A stretch of 49,131 nucleotides of DNA, taken from the NCBI GenBank assembly GCA_001797815.1, contig MGQK01000125.1, positions 82,442-131,572 of the forward strand, given 5' to 3'. A model generated the notes under the pieces. That model did no database searches. It saw only the letters and a list, made by a program, of their open reading frames with translations, and was not told where the DNA came from. This DNA comes from Deltaproteobacteria bacterium RBG_13_61_14 (GTDB lineage Bacteria > RBG-13-61-14). Positions 42,665-49,131 of this stretch are shown piece by piece (position 1 is the stretch's first letter; the number at the start of each line of letters is the position of its first letter). Made by a program: the position numbers and the translations under genes.

Positions 42665-43850
42665 ACCCAAAGCCAGGGCCAAAAGGGCGCGGGACTCGAA
42701 GGAAACCCGCTTCGGCCGGATCCCGGAGCAGGCCGGCCGGATCAAGACCATCGGGGTGTTGACCGGGGGCGGCGATTGCCCGGGCCTGAACGCGGTGATC
42801 CGGGCGGTGGTCAAGACCGCGATCACGGTTTACCGCTGGAAAGTGATCGGCTTTGAAGACGGGTTCGAGGGCATGATCCTGCCCGGCAAGGAGCGGGAGC
42901 TGGACCTCGACTCGGTCAAGGGCATCTTGCCCCGGGGCGGCACCATCCTGGGCAGCACCAACCGGGGCAACCCGTTCAACTTCCCGGTGGAGCGCCAGAA
43001 CAAGATCGTGTCCATGGACTGTTCGCACGAGGTGGTGGAAACCTACCGCCGGCTCAAGCTCGACGCGCTGGTGGTGATCGGCGGCGACGGCACCCTCAGT
43101 ATTGCCCGCGACCTGGGCCGCAAGCGCGGGCTCAAGTGCGTGGCCGTGCCCAAGACCATTGACAACGACCTCAATGCCACCGACGTGACCTTCGGCTTTG
43201 ACACCGCGGTGACCACCGCCACCGAGGCGATTGACAAGCTCCACACCACCGCGGAAAGCCACCACCGGGTCATGTTCGTGGAGGTGATGGGCCGCGACGC
43301 CGGCTGGATCGCGCTTTACGCCGGCCTGGCCGGCTCGGCCGACGCCATTCTGCTCCCGGAGATCCCTTACGATATCACCAAGCTGATCAAAAAGATCCGC
43401 TCCCGCGAGAACATGGGCCGCAAGTCCTCGATCGTGGTGGTGGCCGAAGGCGCCCGGCCCAAGGGCGGCGGCGTCAGCTACCTCCGCCAGGCCAATCCGC
43501 CCTTTGACCTGGTCCGGCTGGGCGGAGCCGCCCAGCGGGTGGCCGACGAGGTGGAGGCCCTGTCCGGCAAGGAAACGCGGGTGACCGTGTTGGGGCACGT
43601 CCAGCGGGGCGGCAGCCCCACCGCTTTTGACCGTAACCTGGGCACCCGGATGGGCACCGCGGCGGCGCACGCCGCGGCCCGGGGCGAGTTCGGCAAGATG
43701 GTGGCGCTCCGCGGCAATTCGATCAGCATCGTTCCTCTGGCCGAGGCGGTGGCGCACAAGAAATCCGTGGACCCTCACGGCGAGATTGTGCAGGCCGCCC
43801 GGGCGGTCGGCACTGACTTTTGTTCGGCCGAGAGCGAGGAGCCGCGTTGA
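42657..43850 (+). CDS. pfkA: 6-phosphofructokinase (PfkA family, ATP-type Gly with PPi-type Lys)
   Basis: The 397-residue protein starts at ATG 42657, inside the end of rlmE. It catalyses fructose-6-phosphate phosphorylation in glycolysis. Motifs: GVLTGGGDCPGLN (33-45), GGDGT (142-146), PKTIDND (165-171, catalytic Asp-169), MGRDAGWIALYAG and LGHVQRGGSPTAFDR. The position equivalent to E. coli Gly-104 is Gly (ATP type). The position equivalent to Gly-124 is Lys-166, as in PPi enzymes and in some ATP enzymes such as the trypanosome one. ATP use is therefore more likely. A 28-residue basic extension precedes the fold. Confidence 0.92.
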   Translation: MPKPKARAKRARDSKETRFGRIPEQAGRIKTIGVLTGGGDCPGLNAVIRAVVKTAITVYRWKVIGFEDGFEGMILPGKERELDLDSVKGILPRGGTILGSTNRGNPFNFPVERQNKIVSMDCSHEVVETYRRLKLDALVVIGGDGTLSIARDLGRKRGLKCVAVPKTIDNDLNATDVTFGFDTAVTTATEAIDKLHTTAESHHRVMFVEVMGRDAGWIALYAGLAGSADAILLPEIPYDITKLIKKIRSRENMGRKSSIVVVAEGARPKGGGVSYLRQANPPFDLVRLGGAAQRVADEVEALSGKETRVTVLGHVQRGGSPTAFDRNLGTRMGTAAAHAAARGEFGKMVALRGNSISIVPLAEAVAHKKSVDPHGEIVQAARAVGTDFCSAESEEPR

Positions 43851-44611
43851 GCCCGGCCACCCCGGAACCGGCCGCCACCGTGGTCCTGGTCCGGGAACTC
43901 GGCTCCGGCCTGGAGGTCTACATCACCCGCCGCCATGCCGACCTGGTCTTCCTCGGCGGCTTCCACGTCTTTCCCGGCGGCAAAGTGGACCCGGAGGATT
44001 TTTCCGCGGCCATGCTCGAACGGTGCCGCAACTTGGACCTGAAAGAAGCCGGCGCTTCCCTGGGTCTTTTCGGAGAGCCGGAGCGGGCCATGGGCTTTCG
44101 AGTGGCCGGCGTCCGGGAAGTCTTTGAAGAGACCGGGGTGCTTCTGGCCCAAGGGAATCTTATGCCCCCGGCCGGAAAGCTCGCGGGTTATCGCCGCGAG
44201 CTTCATGCCGAGAGGCGTTCGTTCCTCTCCATTCTCGAAGCCTTTGACCTGAACCTGCCCATGGACCGGTTGCTGTGGTTCGCGCACTGGGTAACCCCGG
44301 CCACCTCTCCGCGCCGCTTTGACACCCATTTTTTCGCGGCGCCCATGCCCAAGGGGCAGGAGGTCGCGCCTTTTCCAGAGGAGATTTCGGCCTCGGGCTG
44401 GGAGCGGCCGGCGGAGGCGATCGAGAAGTGGAAGCGGGGGGAGATCAAGATCATCCCGCCCACGCTCGCCAGCCTGGATTTCCTGAGCCGCTTTCCGGAC
44501 TGGGTCTCGCTCGAGCGGCACCTGCAGCCGGAGAAGCTGGTGCGCCAGGGTTCCGCCGCCGCGGGGGTCGAGACCGCGAGCTGGGCCGGGAAAAAAGGGA
44601 TCGTCGGCTGA
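43847..44611 (+). CDS. Nudix hydrolase with an insertion in the Nudix box (NUDT19-like)
   Basis: The 254-residue protein starts at TTG 43847, behind GAGGAG and overlapping the pfkA stop (TTGA). The Nudix box is split: GGKVDPED at 44-51 gives the first Gly and Glu, but REVFEETG lies at 90-97, about 32 residues farther than in the classic G-x5-E-x7-REUXEEXGU pattern. Similar insertions are known in NUDT19-type CoA/acyl-CoA diphosphatases. The C-terminal half (FFAAPMPKGQEVAPFPEEIS, then SGWERPAEAIEKW) also fits that group. The substrate is inferred only. Confidence 0.82.
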   Translation: MSPATPEPAATVVLVRELGSGLEVYITRRHADLVFLGGFHVFPGGKVDPEDFSAAMLERCRNLDLKEAGASLGLFGEPERAMGFRVAGVREVFEETGVLLAQGNLMPPAGKLAGYRRELHAERRSFLSILEAFDLNLPMDRLLWFAHWVTPATSPRRFDTHFFAAPMPKGQEVAPFPEEISASGWERPAEAIEKWKRGEIKIIPPTLASLDFLSRFPDWVSLERHLQPEKLVRQGSAAAGVETASWAGKKGIVG

Positions 44612-45042
44612 TGCGCATCCTCGGGGTGGACCTGGGCGAGCGGACTTTGGGCCTGGCGCTTTCCGACCCCCTGGGCATTGTGGCCGGCGCTTTGCAAACT
44701 ATTCGCCGGACCAGCGAGTCTAAAGACCTTTTAGCCCTGGCCGGGGTCATGGCCGAGCAAGAGGTGGGAGAGATCGTGGTGGGCTTGCCCTTGAACATGA
44801 ACGGGACCCGCGGGCCCCAGGCGGAAAAGGCCGAGGCCTTTGCCCAGAAGCTGCGCGAACGGTTCGGGCTCCCGGTCCACTTGTGGGACGAAAGGCTGAG
44901 CACGGTGGCCGCGGAGCGCTCGCTCTTGGAGGCCGACCTGAGCCGAAAGAAGCGCAAGAAAGTCATTGACCAGGTGGCCGCGGCCCTCTTCCTGCAAAGC
45001 TTCCTGGACGCCCGGGCCTTGGCGCGAAAGGATGAGGCGTGA
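44611..45042 (+). CDS. ruvX: RuvX/YqgF pre-16S rRNA nuclease, Holliday-junction-resolvase fold
   Basis: The 143-residue protein starts at ATG 44611, sharing one base with the upstream stop (TGATG). It has the RNase H-like motifs: ILGVDLGERTLGLALSDP, IVVGLPLNMNGTRGPQAEKA, LWDERLSTVAAERSL and a final KKRKKVIDQVAAALFLQSFL. It is believed to mature the 5' end of 16S rRNA. The pairing with mltG, which it overlaps by 4 bases, is a widely conserved gene order. Confidence 0.94.
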   Translation: MRILGVDLGERTLGLALSDPLGIVAGALQTIRRTSESKDLLALAGVMAEQEVGEIVVGLPLNMNGTRGPQAEKAEAFAQKLRERFGLPVHLWDERLSTVAAERSLLEADLSRKKRKKVIDQVAAALFLQSFLDARALARKDEA

Positions 45043-46064
45043 ACCAGAGCGCCCGGCGCCGGCTTTGGCCCAAACTCCTGGCCCTGACCCTGTTCCTGGG
45101 CACGGTCGCGCTCGGGCTCGTGGTCTGGAACTTCTGGGATTATCTGCGCACCCCGGGCCCGACCCGCGGCGCCCAGGCGATCCGGGTCCACATTCCCGCG
45201 GGTTCGAGTCTCCATCAAATCATCGAGATCCTGGCCGCCAACGGCGTGATCAGCCAGCCCGACAAATTCCGCTACCTGGTGGAATGGAAGGGACTGAGCA
45301 CCCGCATCCAGGCGGGGGAATTTGAGTTCGAGCCGGGGATGCGGCCGGAGGAAATCCTGGCCAAGCTGGTCGCGGGCCAACCCGTGCTCCATGCCCTTAC
45401 CGTTCCCGAAGGCTATCACCTGGTCCAGATCGCAGGCGTGCTCGATCAAACCGGGATCTGGTCCGGCGAACAGTTCCTGACCCTGGCCCGCGACCCGGCC
45501 TTCGCCGCCTCTCTGGGCATCCCCTATTCCACCCTGGAGGGCTACCTGTTCCCCGACACCTACAAGTTTCCCCGGAGCACGCCTGAAACCGAGATCATCC
45601 GGGCCATGTTCCACCGCATGGAGAAAGAGTTTCCTACGGAAGAGGCCATGCGCGGCCTCGGCCTCTCCCGCCACCAGGTTCTGACCCTGGCCTCGATCGT
45701 GGAAAAAGAAACCGGCCGGTCCGAAGAGCGGCCGCTGATCGCCTCGGTGTTCTTGAACCGGCTCAGCCGGGGCATGCGCCTGGACAGCGACCCCACCGTG
45801 ATTTACGGGCTCAACCATTTTAACGGCAACCTCACCCGCCAGGATCTGGAAACCTGGACCCCTTATAATACTTACCGCATCGCCGGCCTGCCGCCCGGGC
45901 CGATTGCCAGCCCGGGACATGACGCGATCCAGGCCGTGCTCCACGCGCCCGCGACCAATTACCTCTTTTTTGTCTCCCGGGGCGACGGCAGCCACGAGTT
46001 CACCCAGAGCTACCGCGAGCACCAACAGGCGGTGGACCGCTACCAGCGCCGCGCCTCCCGCTAG
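45039..46064 (+). CDS. mltG: Endolytic murein transglycosylase MltG (YceG)
   Basis: The 341-residue protein starts at GTG 45039, overlapping ruvX in a GTGA arrangement. It has one N-terminal membrane helix (LLALTLFLGTVALGLVVW), a LysM-like region (IRVHIPAGSSLHQIIEIL), and the YceG domain with LEGYLFPDTYKFP and catalytic Glu-222 in LASIVEKETG. The substrate-site motifs LDSDPTVIYGL and YNTYRIAGLPPGPIASPG follow. It cuts nascent glycan strands in the periplasm and sets their length. Confidence 0.95.
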   Translation: MNQSARRRLWPKLLALTLFLGTVALGLVVWNFWDYLRTPGPTRGAQAIRVHIPAGSSLHQIIEILAANGVISQPDKFRYLVEWKGLSTRIQAGEFEFEPGMRPEEILAKLVAGQPVLHALTVPEGYHLVQIAGVLDQTGIWSGEQFLTLARDPAFAASLGIPYSTLEGYLFPDTYKFPRSTPETEIIRAMFHRMEKEFPTEEAMRGLGLSRHQVLTLASIVEKETGRSEERPLIASVFLNRLSRGMRLDSDPTVIYGLNHFNGNLTRQDLETWTPYNTYRIAGLPPGPIASPGHDAIQAVLHAPATNYLFFVSRGDGSHEFTQSYREHQQAVDRYQRRASR

Positions 46065-46068
46065 GGCC

Positions 46069-46716
46069 ATGAGTCTCCGGGTCAAGGAGCTCTTCCGCAC
46101 CCTGCAAGGCGAGGGCCGGGACACCGGGATACCCTGCACCCTGGTGCGGCTATCCGGCTGCAACCTCCGCTGCGCCTGGTGCGATACCGCCTACGCTTTT
46201 CAGGGCGGGAAACTTTACCGGGTGGAAAGCCTGGTCCGCCGGATCGCCCGGCTTGGGCTGGACCTGGTGCTCGTCACCGGAGGCGAGCCGCTGGTCCACC
46301 CGGAAACCCCGGCCCTGCTTAAGGAGCTTTTGGACCGGGGATCGCGCGTGATCCTGGAGACCAACGGCTCCCTGGATATCAGCGAGGTTCCGGAAGAAGT
46401 GATCGTGGTTCTGGATATCAAGTGTCCGAGCTCGGGCGAGAGCCGCAAGAACCGCTGGTCGAACCTGGCTCACTTGGGAGGGGAGGATGAGATCAAGTTC
46501 GTGATCGCGGATGCCCGGGACTTTCGCTTCGCCAAAGCAGAGATCAAGAAACGCCGCCTGGAGCGCCGCGCCCTGGTCAACCTTTCTCCCGTCGCCTGCC
46601 GGCTGCCGCCGGAAAAGCTCGCCGGCTGGATGCTGCGCGACCGCCTGCCCGTCCGCCTCAACCTCCAACTCCACAAGATCCTCTGGCCGGAAGGGGAAAA
46701 AGGCGTTAGGCGTTAG
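46069..46716 (+). CDS. queE: 7-carboxy-7-deazaguanine synthase QueE (radical SAM)
   Basis: The 215-residue protein starts at ATG 46069, 4 bases after the mltG stop. It has the radical SAM cysteines CNLRCAWC (31-38, C-x3-C-x2-C), the substrate segment LFRTLQGEGRDTGIPCTLVR, GGEPL (VTGGEPLVHPE), LETNGS and the C-terminal LQLHKILWP. It makes the 7-deazaguanine core used for queuosine or other deazapurines. Other queuosine genes are not in the window. The last codons and stop lie in a GGCGTTAG-type repeat that replaces the normal end. Confidence 0.93.
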   Translation: MSLRVKELFRTLQGEGRDTGIPCTLVRLSGCNLRCAWCDTAYAFQGGKLYRVESLVRRIARLGLDLVLVTGGEPLVHPETPALLKELLDRGSRVILETNGSLDISEVPEEVIVVLDIKCPSSGESRKNRWSNLAHLGGEDEIKFVIADARDFRFAKAEIKKRRLERRALVNLSPVACRLPPEKLAGWMLRDRLPVRLNLQLHKILWPEGEKGVRR

Positions 46717-46737
46717 ACATTGGGCTTTAGGCTTCAG
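46703..46737. repeat. GCGTTAG/GCTTTAG degenerate repeat at the queE 3' end
   Basis: GGCGTTAGGCGTTAGACATT then GGGCTTTAGGCTTCAG. In reverse complement it matches CTAAAGCCCAATG-CTAA at 33545. It supplies the queE stop codon. Confidence 0.6.
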
Positions 46738-46765
46738 AAATCAATTTCCAGCTAAGAGAAAGGAT

Positions 46766-46795
46766 TTGACAGGGCCGGCCTCGACTTCCTATGAT
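46766..46795 (+). promoter_or_regulatory. Sigma70 promoter for the CYTH gene, probably leaderless
   Basis: TTGACA (46766-46771) and TATGAT (46790-46795) are 18 bases apart. ATG 46802 is only 6 bases past the -10 box, so the RNA should begin at the start codon. Confidence 0.65.
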
Positions 46796-46801
46796 GGGCC
46801 T

Positions 46802-47362
46802 ATGTCGGCGCAGATCGAGGTGGAGTTGAAGGCCTGGGTGGATGATCCGGAGGCCATGTTGGCGAAGATCCGGGAGCTGGCGGAGCTTAAGGAAGAGGTC
46901 CGCTATGCGGATACCTATTGGACCTACGCCCACACCCAGGGCTACCAGCACCAGCGCTTCCGCCTGCGGGAATACCCGGGCCACGCCCAGGTGACCGCCA
47001 AGGCGCCGGTGTCTCCCGAGAACCCCGACGCCAACCGCGAGCACGAGTTCGAGGTCTCGGACCCGGAGGCGTTCCAGGCCTTTTGCCGGGCCTTCGGTTT
47101 CCGGGTGCTGATCCGCAAAGAAAAACAGGCCCGAAGCTTCACGCCCCGGGAGCGCCCGGCCTTTCCGCTGACCATCGAGCTCAACCACATCCCCGGTCTG
47201 GGTCATTTCCTGGAAGTGGAGGCGCTGGTGGATGATCCCGCCCAGGTCGGAGCGGCCCAGGCGCTGGTGCAAACTATTTTCGAGAGGCTGGGCGTGCCGG
47301 ATTCCAAGATCGAGCCGACTCCTTATACCCGGCTTCTCTACGATTTGGGGAAGCGGGGTTGA
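46802..47362 (+). CDS. CYTH domain protein (class IV adenylate cyclase / triphosphatase type)
   Basis: The 186-residue protein starts at ATG 46802. It has the CYTH signature EVELK (6-10, ExExK), the basic tunnel residues in HQRFRLREYPG and VTAKAP, and the paired acidic strands EHEFEVSD and GHFLEVEAL. It forms a triphosphate-binding tunnel enzyme. Members are CyaB adenylate cyclases, thiamine triphosphatases or inorganic triphosphatases. The sequence resembles the CyaB/archaeal branch, but activity cannot be assigned. No ribosome-binding site precedes it. Confidence 0.88.
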   Translation: MSAQIEVELKAWVDDPEAMLAKIRELAELKEEVRYADTYWTYAHTQGYQHQRFRLREYPGHAQVTAKAPVSPENPDANREHEFEVSDPEAFQAFCRAFGFRVLIRKEKQARSFTPRERPAFPLTIELNHIPGLGHFLEVEALVDDPAQVGAAQALVQTIFERLGVPDSKIEPTPYTRLLYDLGKRG

Positions 47363-47409
47363 TCCCGCTCCCGCCGGCCGCGGTGCCTGGGGCGCTGCGA
47401 AAATTAAAC

Positions 47410-47438
47410 TTTTCAATTCTGATGCTCGATGCTAGAAT
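47410..47438 (+). promoter_or_regulatory. Candidate sigma70 promoter for the HEAT-repeat gene, near-leaderless
   Basis: TTTTCA (47410-47415) and TAGAAT (47433-47438) are 17 bases apart. ATG 47442 and ATG 47451 lie 3 and 12 bases past the -10 box. Confidence 0.45.
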
Positions 47439-47441
47439 AAA

Positions 47442-49091
47442 ATGATCCCGATGAAAAAGACGAACCGTCCCCTGGCCCCGGCCCGGTCGGCGGAGAGCCC
47501 GGAAGAAGCGCTTTCCGCGGCAGGGTTGGAGCGTGCCCAGCAGGAGCGGGAAGCGGTGCTCCAGGAGTTGATCCGGGCCCAGCGCACCTCCAGTCTTTAT
47601 CCGGAAAGCCATCCCCAGCGGGCCGGAGCCCTGGCCCAGAGCTATGGCGCGATCAAAAGCCGGCTGAAAGCAACCCCGGAGATGGACTGGGACGTGACCC
47701 GCAAGGGCTTCAGCTACCGCGACCGGCCCGTTGCCGAGGGCAACCCCTCGGTGGTCAATTTCGCCCGCGAGCTGCACCTGCGCCAGATCAAAAGGTTCGC
47801 GTTCCGCAAGGAGATGACTCTGCCCGAGTTTGAGGCCTTCCTGCGCCTGCTGGCCATGGACCCGGAAGAGTTTCGGTCCGGGAACCTGATCGAGGACCAC
47901 TTCCGCCGCCATCAGATCCGGGAGATCTGGGTGAACGAGATTGATTTCGGCAGGCTCCGGGGCGCCGGGGTGGCGGACCTGGAGGGGGAAGAGGCCAGCC
48001 CGGACCAGTTTGAGATCGTGGACCTGCCCGAAGACCAGGCATCCGCGATCAAGACCCAGATCCGGGAGCTGATCGCCGCGCTCGACGCCGAGCGGGACCC
48101 GGAGCGGTTCCTGCAACTGGTGCGGGAGCTGGAGGTGCTGGCCAACGAGTTGGCGCGGGAAAAAAATTTCGAGGCGGCCTGGGTGATCCTGGCCGCGCTT
48201 TCCGACCATGCCGAGTTTTCCGAGGGCCGCTCCGAGGTTTGCCAGAAACACGCCTTGCGGGCGGTGCGGGCCCTGGCCCAGCGCGAGCTGCTCTCGCATT
48301 TACTCGAGCACTACACCGCGGTGCGGGAGGACCGCAAGCGGCCCTATGAGCGGGTGTTCCGGCAGTTGGAAATGGCGGTCCTGGAGTCGATCCTGGTCTT
48401 GGTCGGCAAGAACGAGGCGCTTTACTCTCACCGCCGGCTCCTGGATTTTGTCGCGGCCATGGGGCCCAAGGTCCGGGAGCCCCTGGAAGCCCGGCTCAAT
48501 AATGCCGGGCCGCACCTGGCCCGCAAGATCGTGTTCCTGCTCGGCGAGCTCCGCCAGCGGGAGAGCGTGGAGGCGCTGCGGGCGATGCTCTCGCACAAGG
48601 ACAGTCGCATCCGCCGCGAGGCGGTGCGCTCGCTGGCCAAGGTCCGGGGCGCGGAATCCTCGCGCGCGCTCCTCGCCGGCCTCGGCCAGAAGCTCGAGCC
48701 CGAGACCAAGGTCCTGATCGTGCAGACCCTGGGCGAGATGCGCGACCTGAGCGCGGTGCCCACCCTGCTCAACCTGCTCCGCCGGCGGCGCTGGCTGGAT
48801 GAAAATTACGAGTTGCTGGCCGCGGCCACCCAGGCGCTGGGCCAGATCGGCTCCAAGGAGGCGTTGCCGGTGCTGATCCGCACCCTGCATCGCCACAAGT
48901 GGATCCAGGCCGAGCCCAACTATCGCCTGCGCCTCACCGCCGCGGCCTCCCTGGGCCAAATCGGGGGCGAGAATGCGGTCCAGGCCCTCAAGCGCTACCT
49001 GCGGGGCAAAGAGGATGAGCTGGAGTTCGCCTGCCAGCAGGCCTTGGCCGAAGTCGAGGCCTCGCACTCCGCACCGGAAGGGACGCGATGA
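47442..49091 (+). CDS. HEAT-repeat protein
   Basis: The 549-residue protein starts at ATG 47442; ATG 47451 is equally possible given the position of the promoter. The first 60 residues are charged and partly coiled. The N-terminal half (60-330) is helical with no recognised family (DVTRKGFSYRDRPVAEGNPS, then DDHF-like acidic stretches). From about 350 to 545 there are HEAT repeats: EPLEARLNNAGPHLARKIVF, VEALRAMLSHKDSRIRREAV, AVPTLLNLLRRRRWLD and EALPVLIRTLHRHKW. HEAT solenoids are protein-binding scaffolds. It overlaps the next gene by 4 bases, suggesting a partner encoded there. Confidence 0.82.
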   Translation: MIPMKKTNRPLAPARSAESPEEALSAAGLERAQQEREAVLQELIRAQRTSSLYPESHPQRAGALAQSYGAIKSRLKATPEMDWDVTRKGFSYRDRPVAEGNPSVVNFARELHLRQIKRFAFRKEMTLPEFEAFLRLLAMDPEEFRSGNLIEDHFRRHQIREIWVNEIDFGRLRGAGVADLEGEEASPDQFEIVDLPEDQASAIKTQIRELIAALDAERDPERFLQLVRELEVLANELAREKNFEAAWVILAALSDHAEFSEGRSEVCQKHALRAVRALAQRELLSHLLEHYTAVREDRKRPYERVFRQLEMAVLESILVLVGKNEALYSHRRLLDFVAAMGPKVREPLEARLNNAGPHLARKIVFLLGELRQRESVEALRAMLSHKDSRIRREAVRSLAKVRGAESSRALLAGLGQKLEPETKVLIVQTLGEMRDLSAVPTLLNLLRRRRWLDENYELLAAATQALGQIGSKEALPVLIRTLHRHKWIQAEPNYRLRLTAAASLGQIGGENAVQALKRYLRGKEDELEFACQQALAEVEASHSAPEGTR

Positions 49092-49131
49092 CCGAGGCGC
49101 TGGCCAAAGAGCTCCTGGAGCCGATCCTGCT
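49088..49131 (+). CDS. Start of an unidentified gene, cut by the window edge
   Basis: ATG 49088 overlaps the HEAT gene stop (ATGA). Only MTEALAKELLEPIL is visible. The overlap indicates translational coupling with the HEAT-repeat protein. No family can be assigned. Confidence 0.5.
   Translation, partial: MTEALAKELLEPIL

Overview
The window is GC-rich DNA from a diderm (Gram-negative) bacterium. It carries BamA, a Skp/OmpH chaperone, LpxA, LpxI, LpxK, an MsbA-type flippase and a TolC-type outer-membrane protein, so the cell has an LPS outer membrane. Use of LpxI and the bamA-skp-lpxA-lpxI-Gfo/Idh-msbA-lpxK order resemble Desulfobacterota (deltaproteobacteria) and related uncultured phyla. I cannot place the organism more closely from sequence alone. 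I saw no rRNA, tRNA, CRISPR array or intact transposase.

Layout. 1-4.65 kb (+): the 3' end of recJ, then a UroD-family protein, a fucose-isomerase-fold protein and an orphan DGQHR (DndB-like) protein. 4.65-5.74 kb: an AT-rich lipoprotein gene and a truncated secreted-protein gene between two 28-bp direct repeats. 5.7-10.5 kb (-): cyclophilin-like protein, gamma carbonic anhydrase, YjbQ, a Tat-exported FAD oxidoreductase, an SDR and a GT2 glycosyltransferase, interspersed with small palindromes. 10.6-16.5 kb (+): ribokinase, then TolC with two related large lipoproteins. 16.5-18.0 kb: an AT-rich methyltransferase gene among GGGACACCATA repeats. 18.0-27.4 kb (-): the envelope operon bamA-skp-lpxA-lpxI-Gfo/Idh-msbA-lpxK-moxR, with overlapping or closely spaced genes. 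27.7-31.1 kb (+): an SRPBCC protein and a three-domain SCP2-E1alpha-E1beta fusion. 31.2-33.9 kb: an AT-rich island with a HEPN-like gene carrying a frameshift, a Cys-rich SH3 protein, a metallophosphoesterase and repeat debris. 33.9-36.5 kb (-): a PQQ beta-propeller protein. 36.7-41.8 kb (+): an acyl-CoA dehydrogenase and two tandem carboxylesterases. 42.0-49.1 kb (+): rlmE, pfkA, a Nudix hydrolase, ruvX, mltG, queE, a CYTH protein, a HEAT-repeat protein and the start of one more gene.

The envelope operon joins outer-membrane protein assembly to lipid A synthesis and export. It lacks lpxD, fabZ and lpxB, and it holds a Gfo/Idh oxidoreductase of the kind that can make 3-amino lipid A precursors. 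The 42-47 kb block is a tightly coupled housekeeping operon.

The most unusual features are four. First, several families of short palindromic repeats sit directly against stop codons and sometimes supply the stop, and they border AT-rich, foreign-looking genes. Second, an SCP2 domain is fused to both E1 subunits of a 2-oxoacid dehydrogenase. Third, two paralogous lipoproteins form a gene cluster with TolC. Fourth, several sigma70-like promoters lie so close to the start codon that the transcripts should be leaderless or nearly so.
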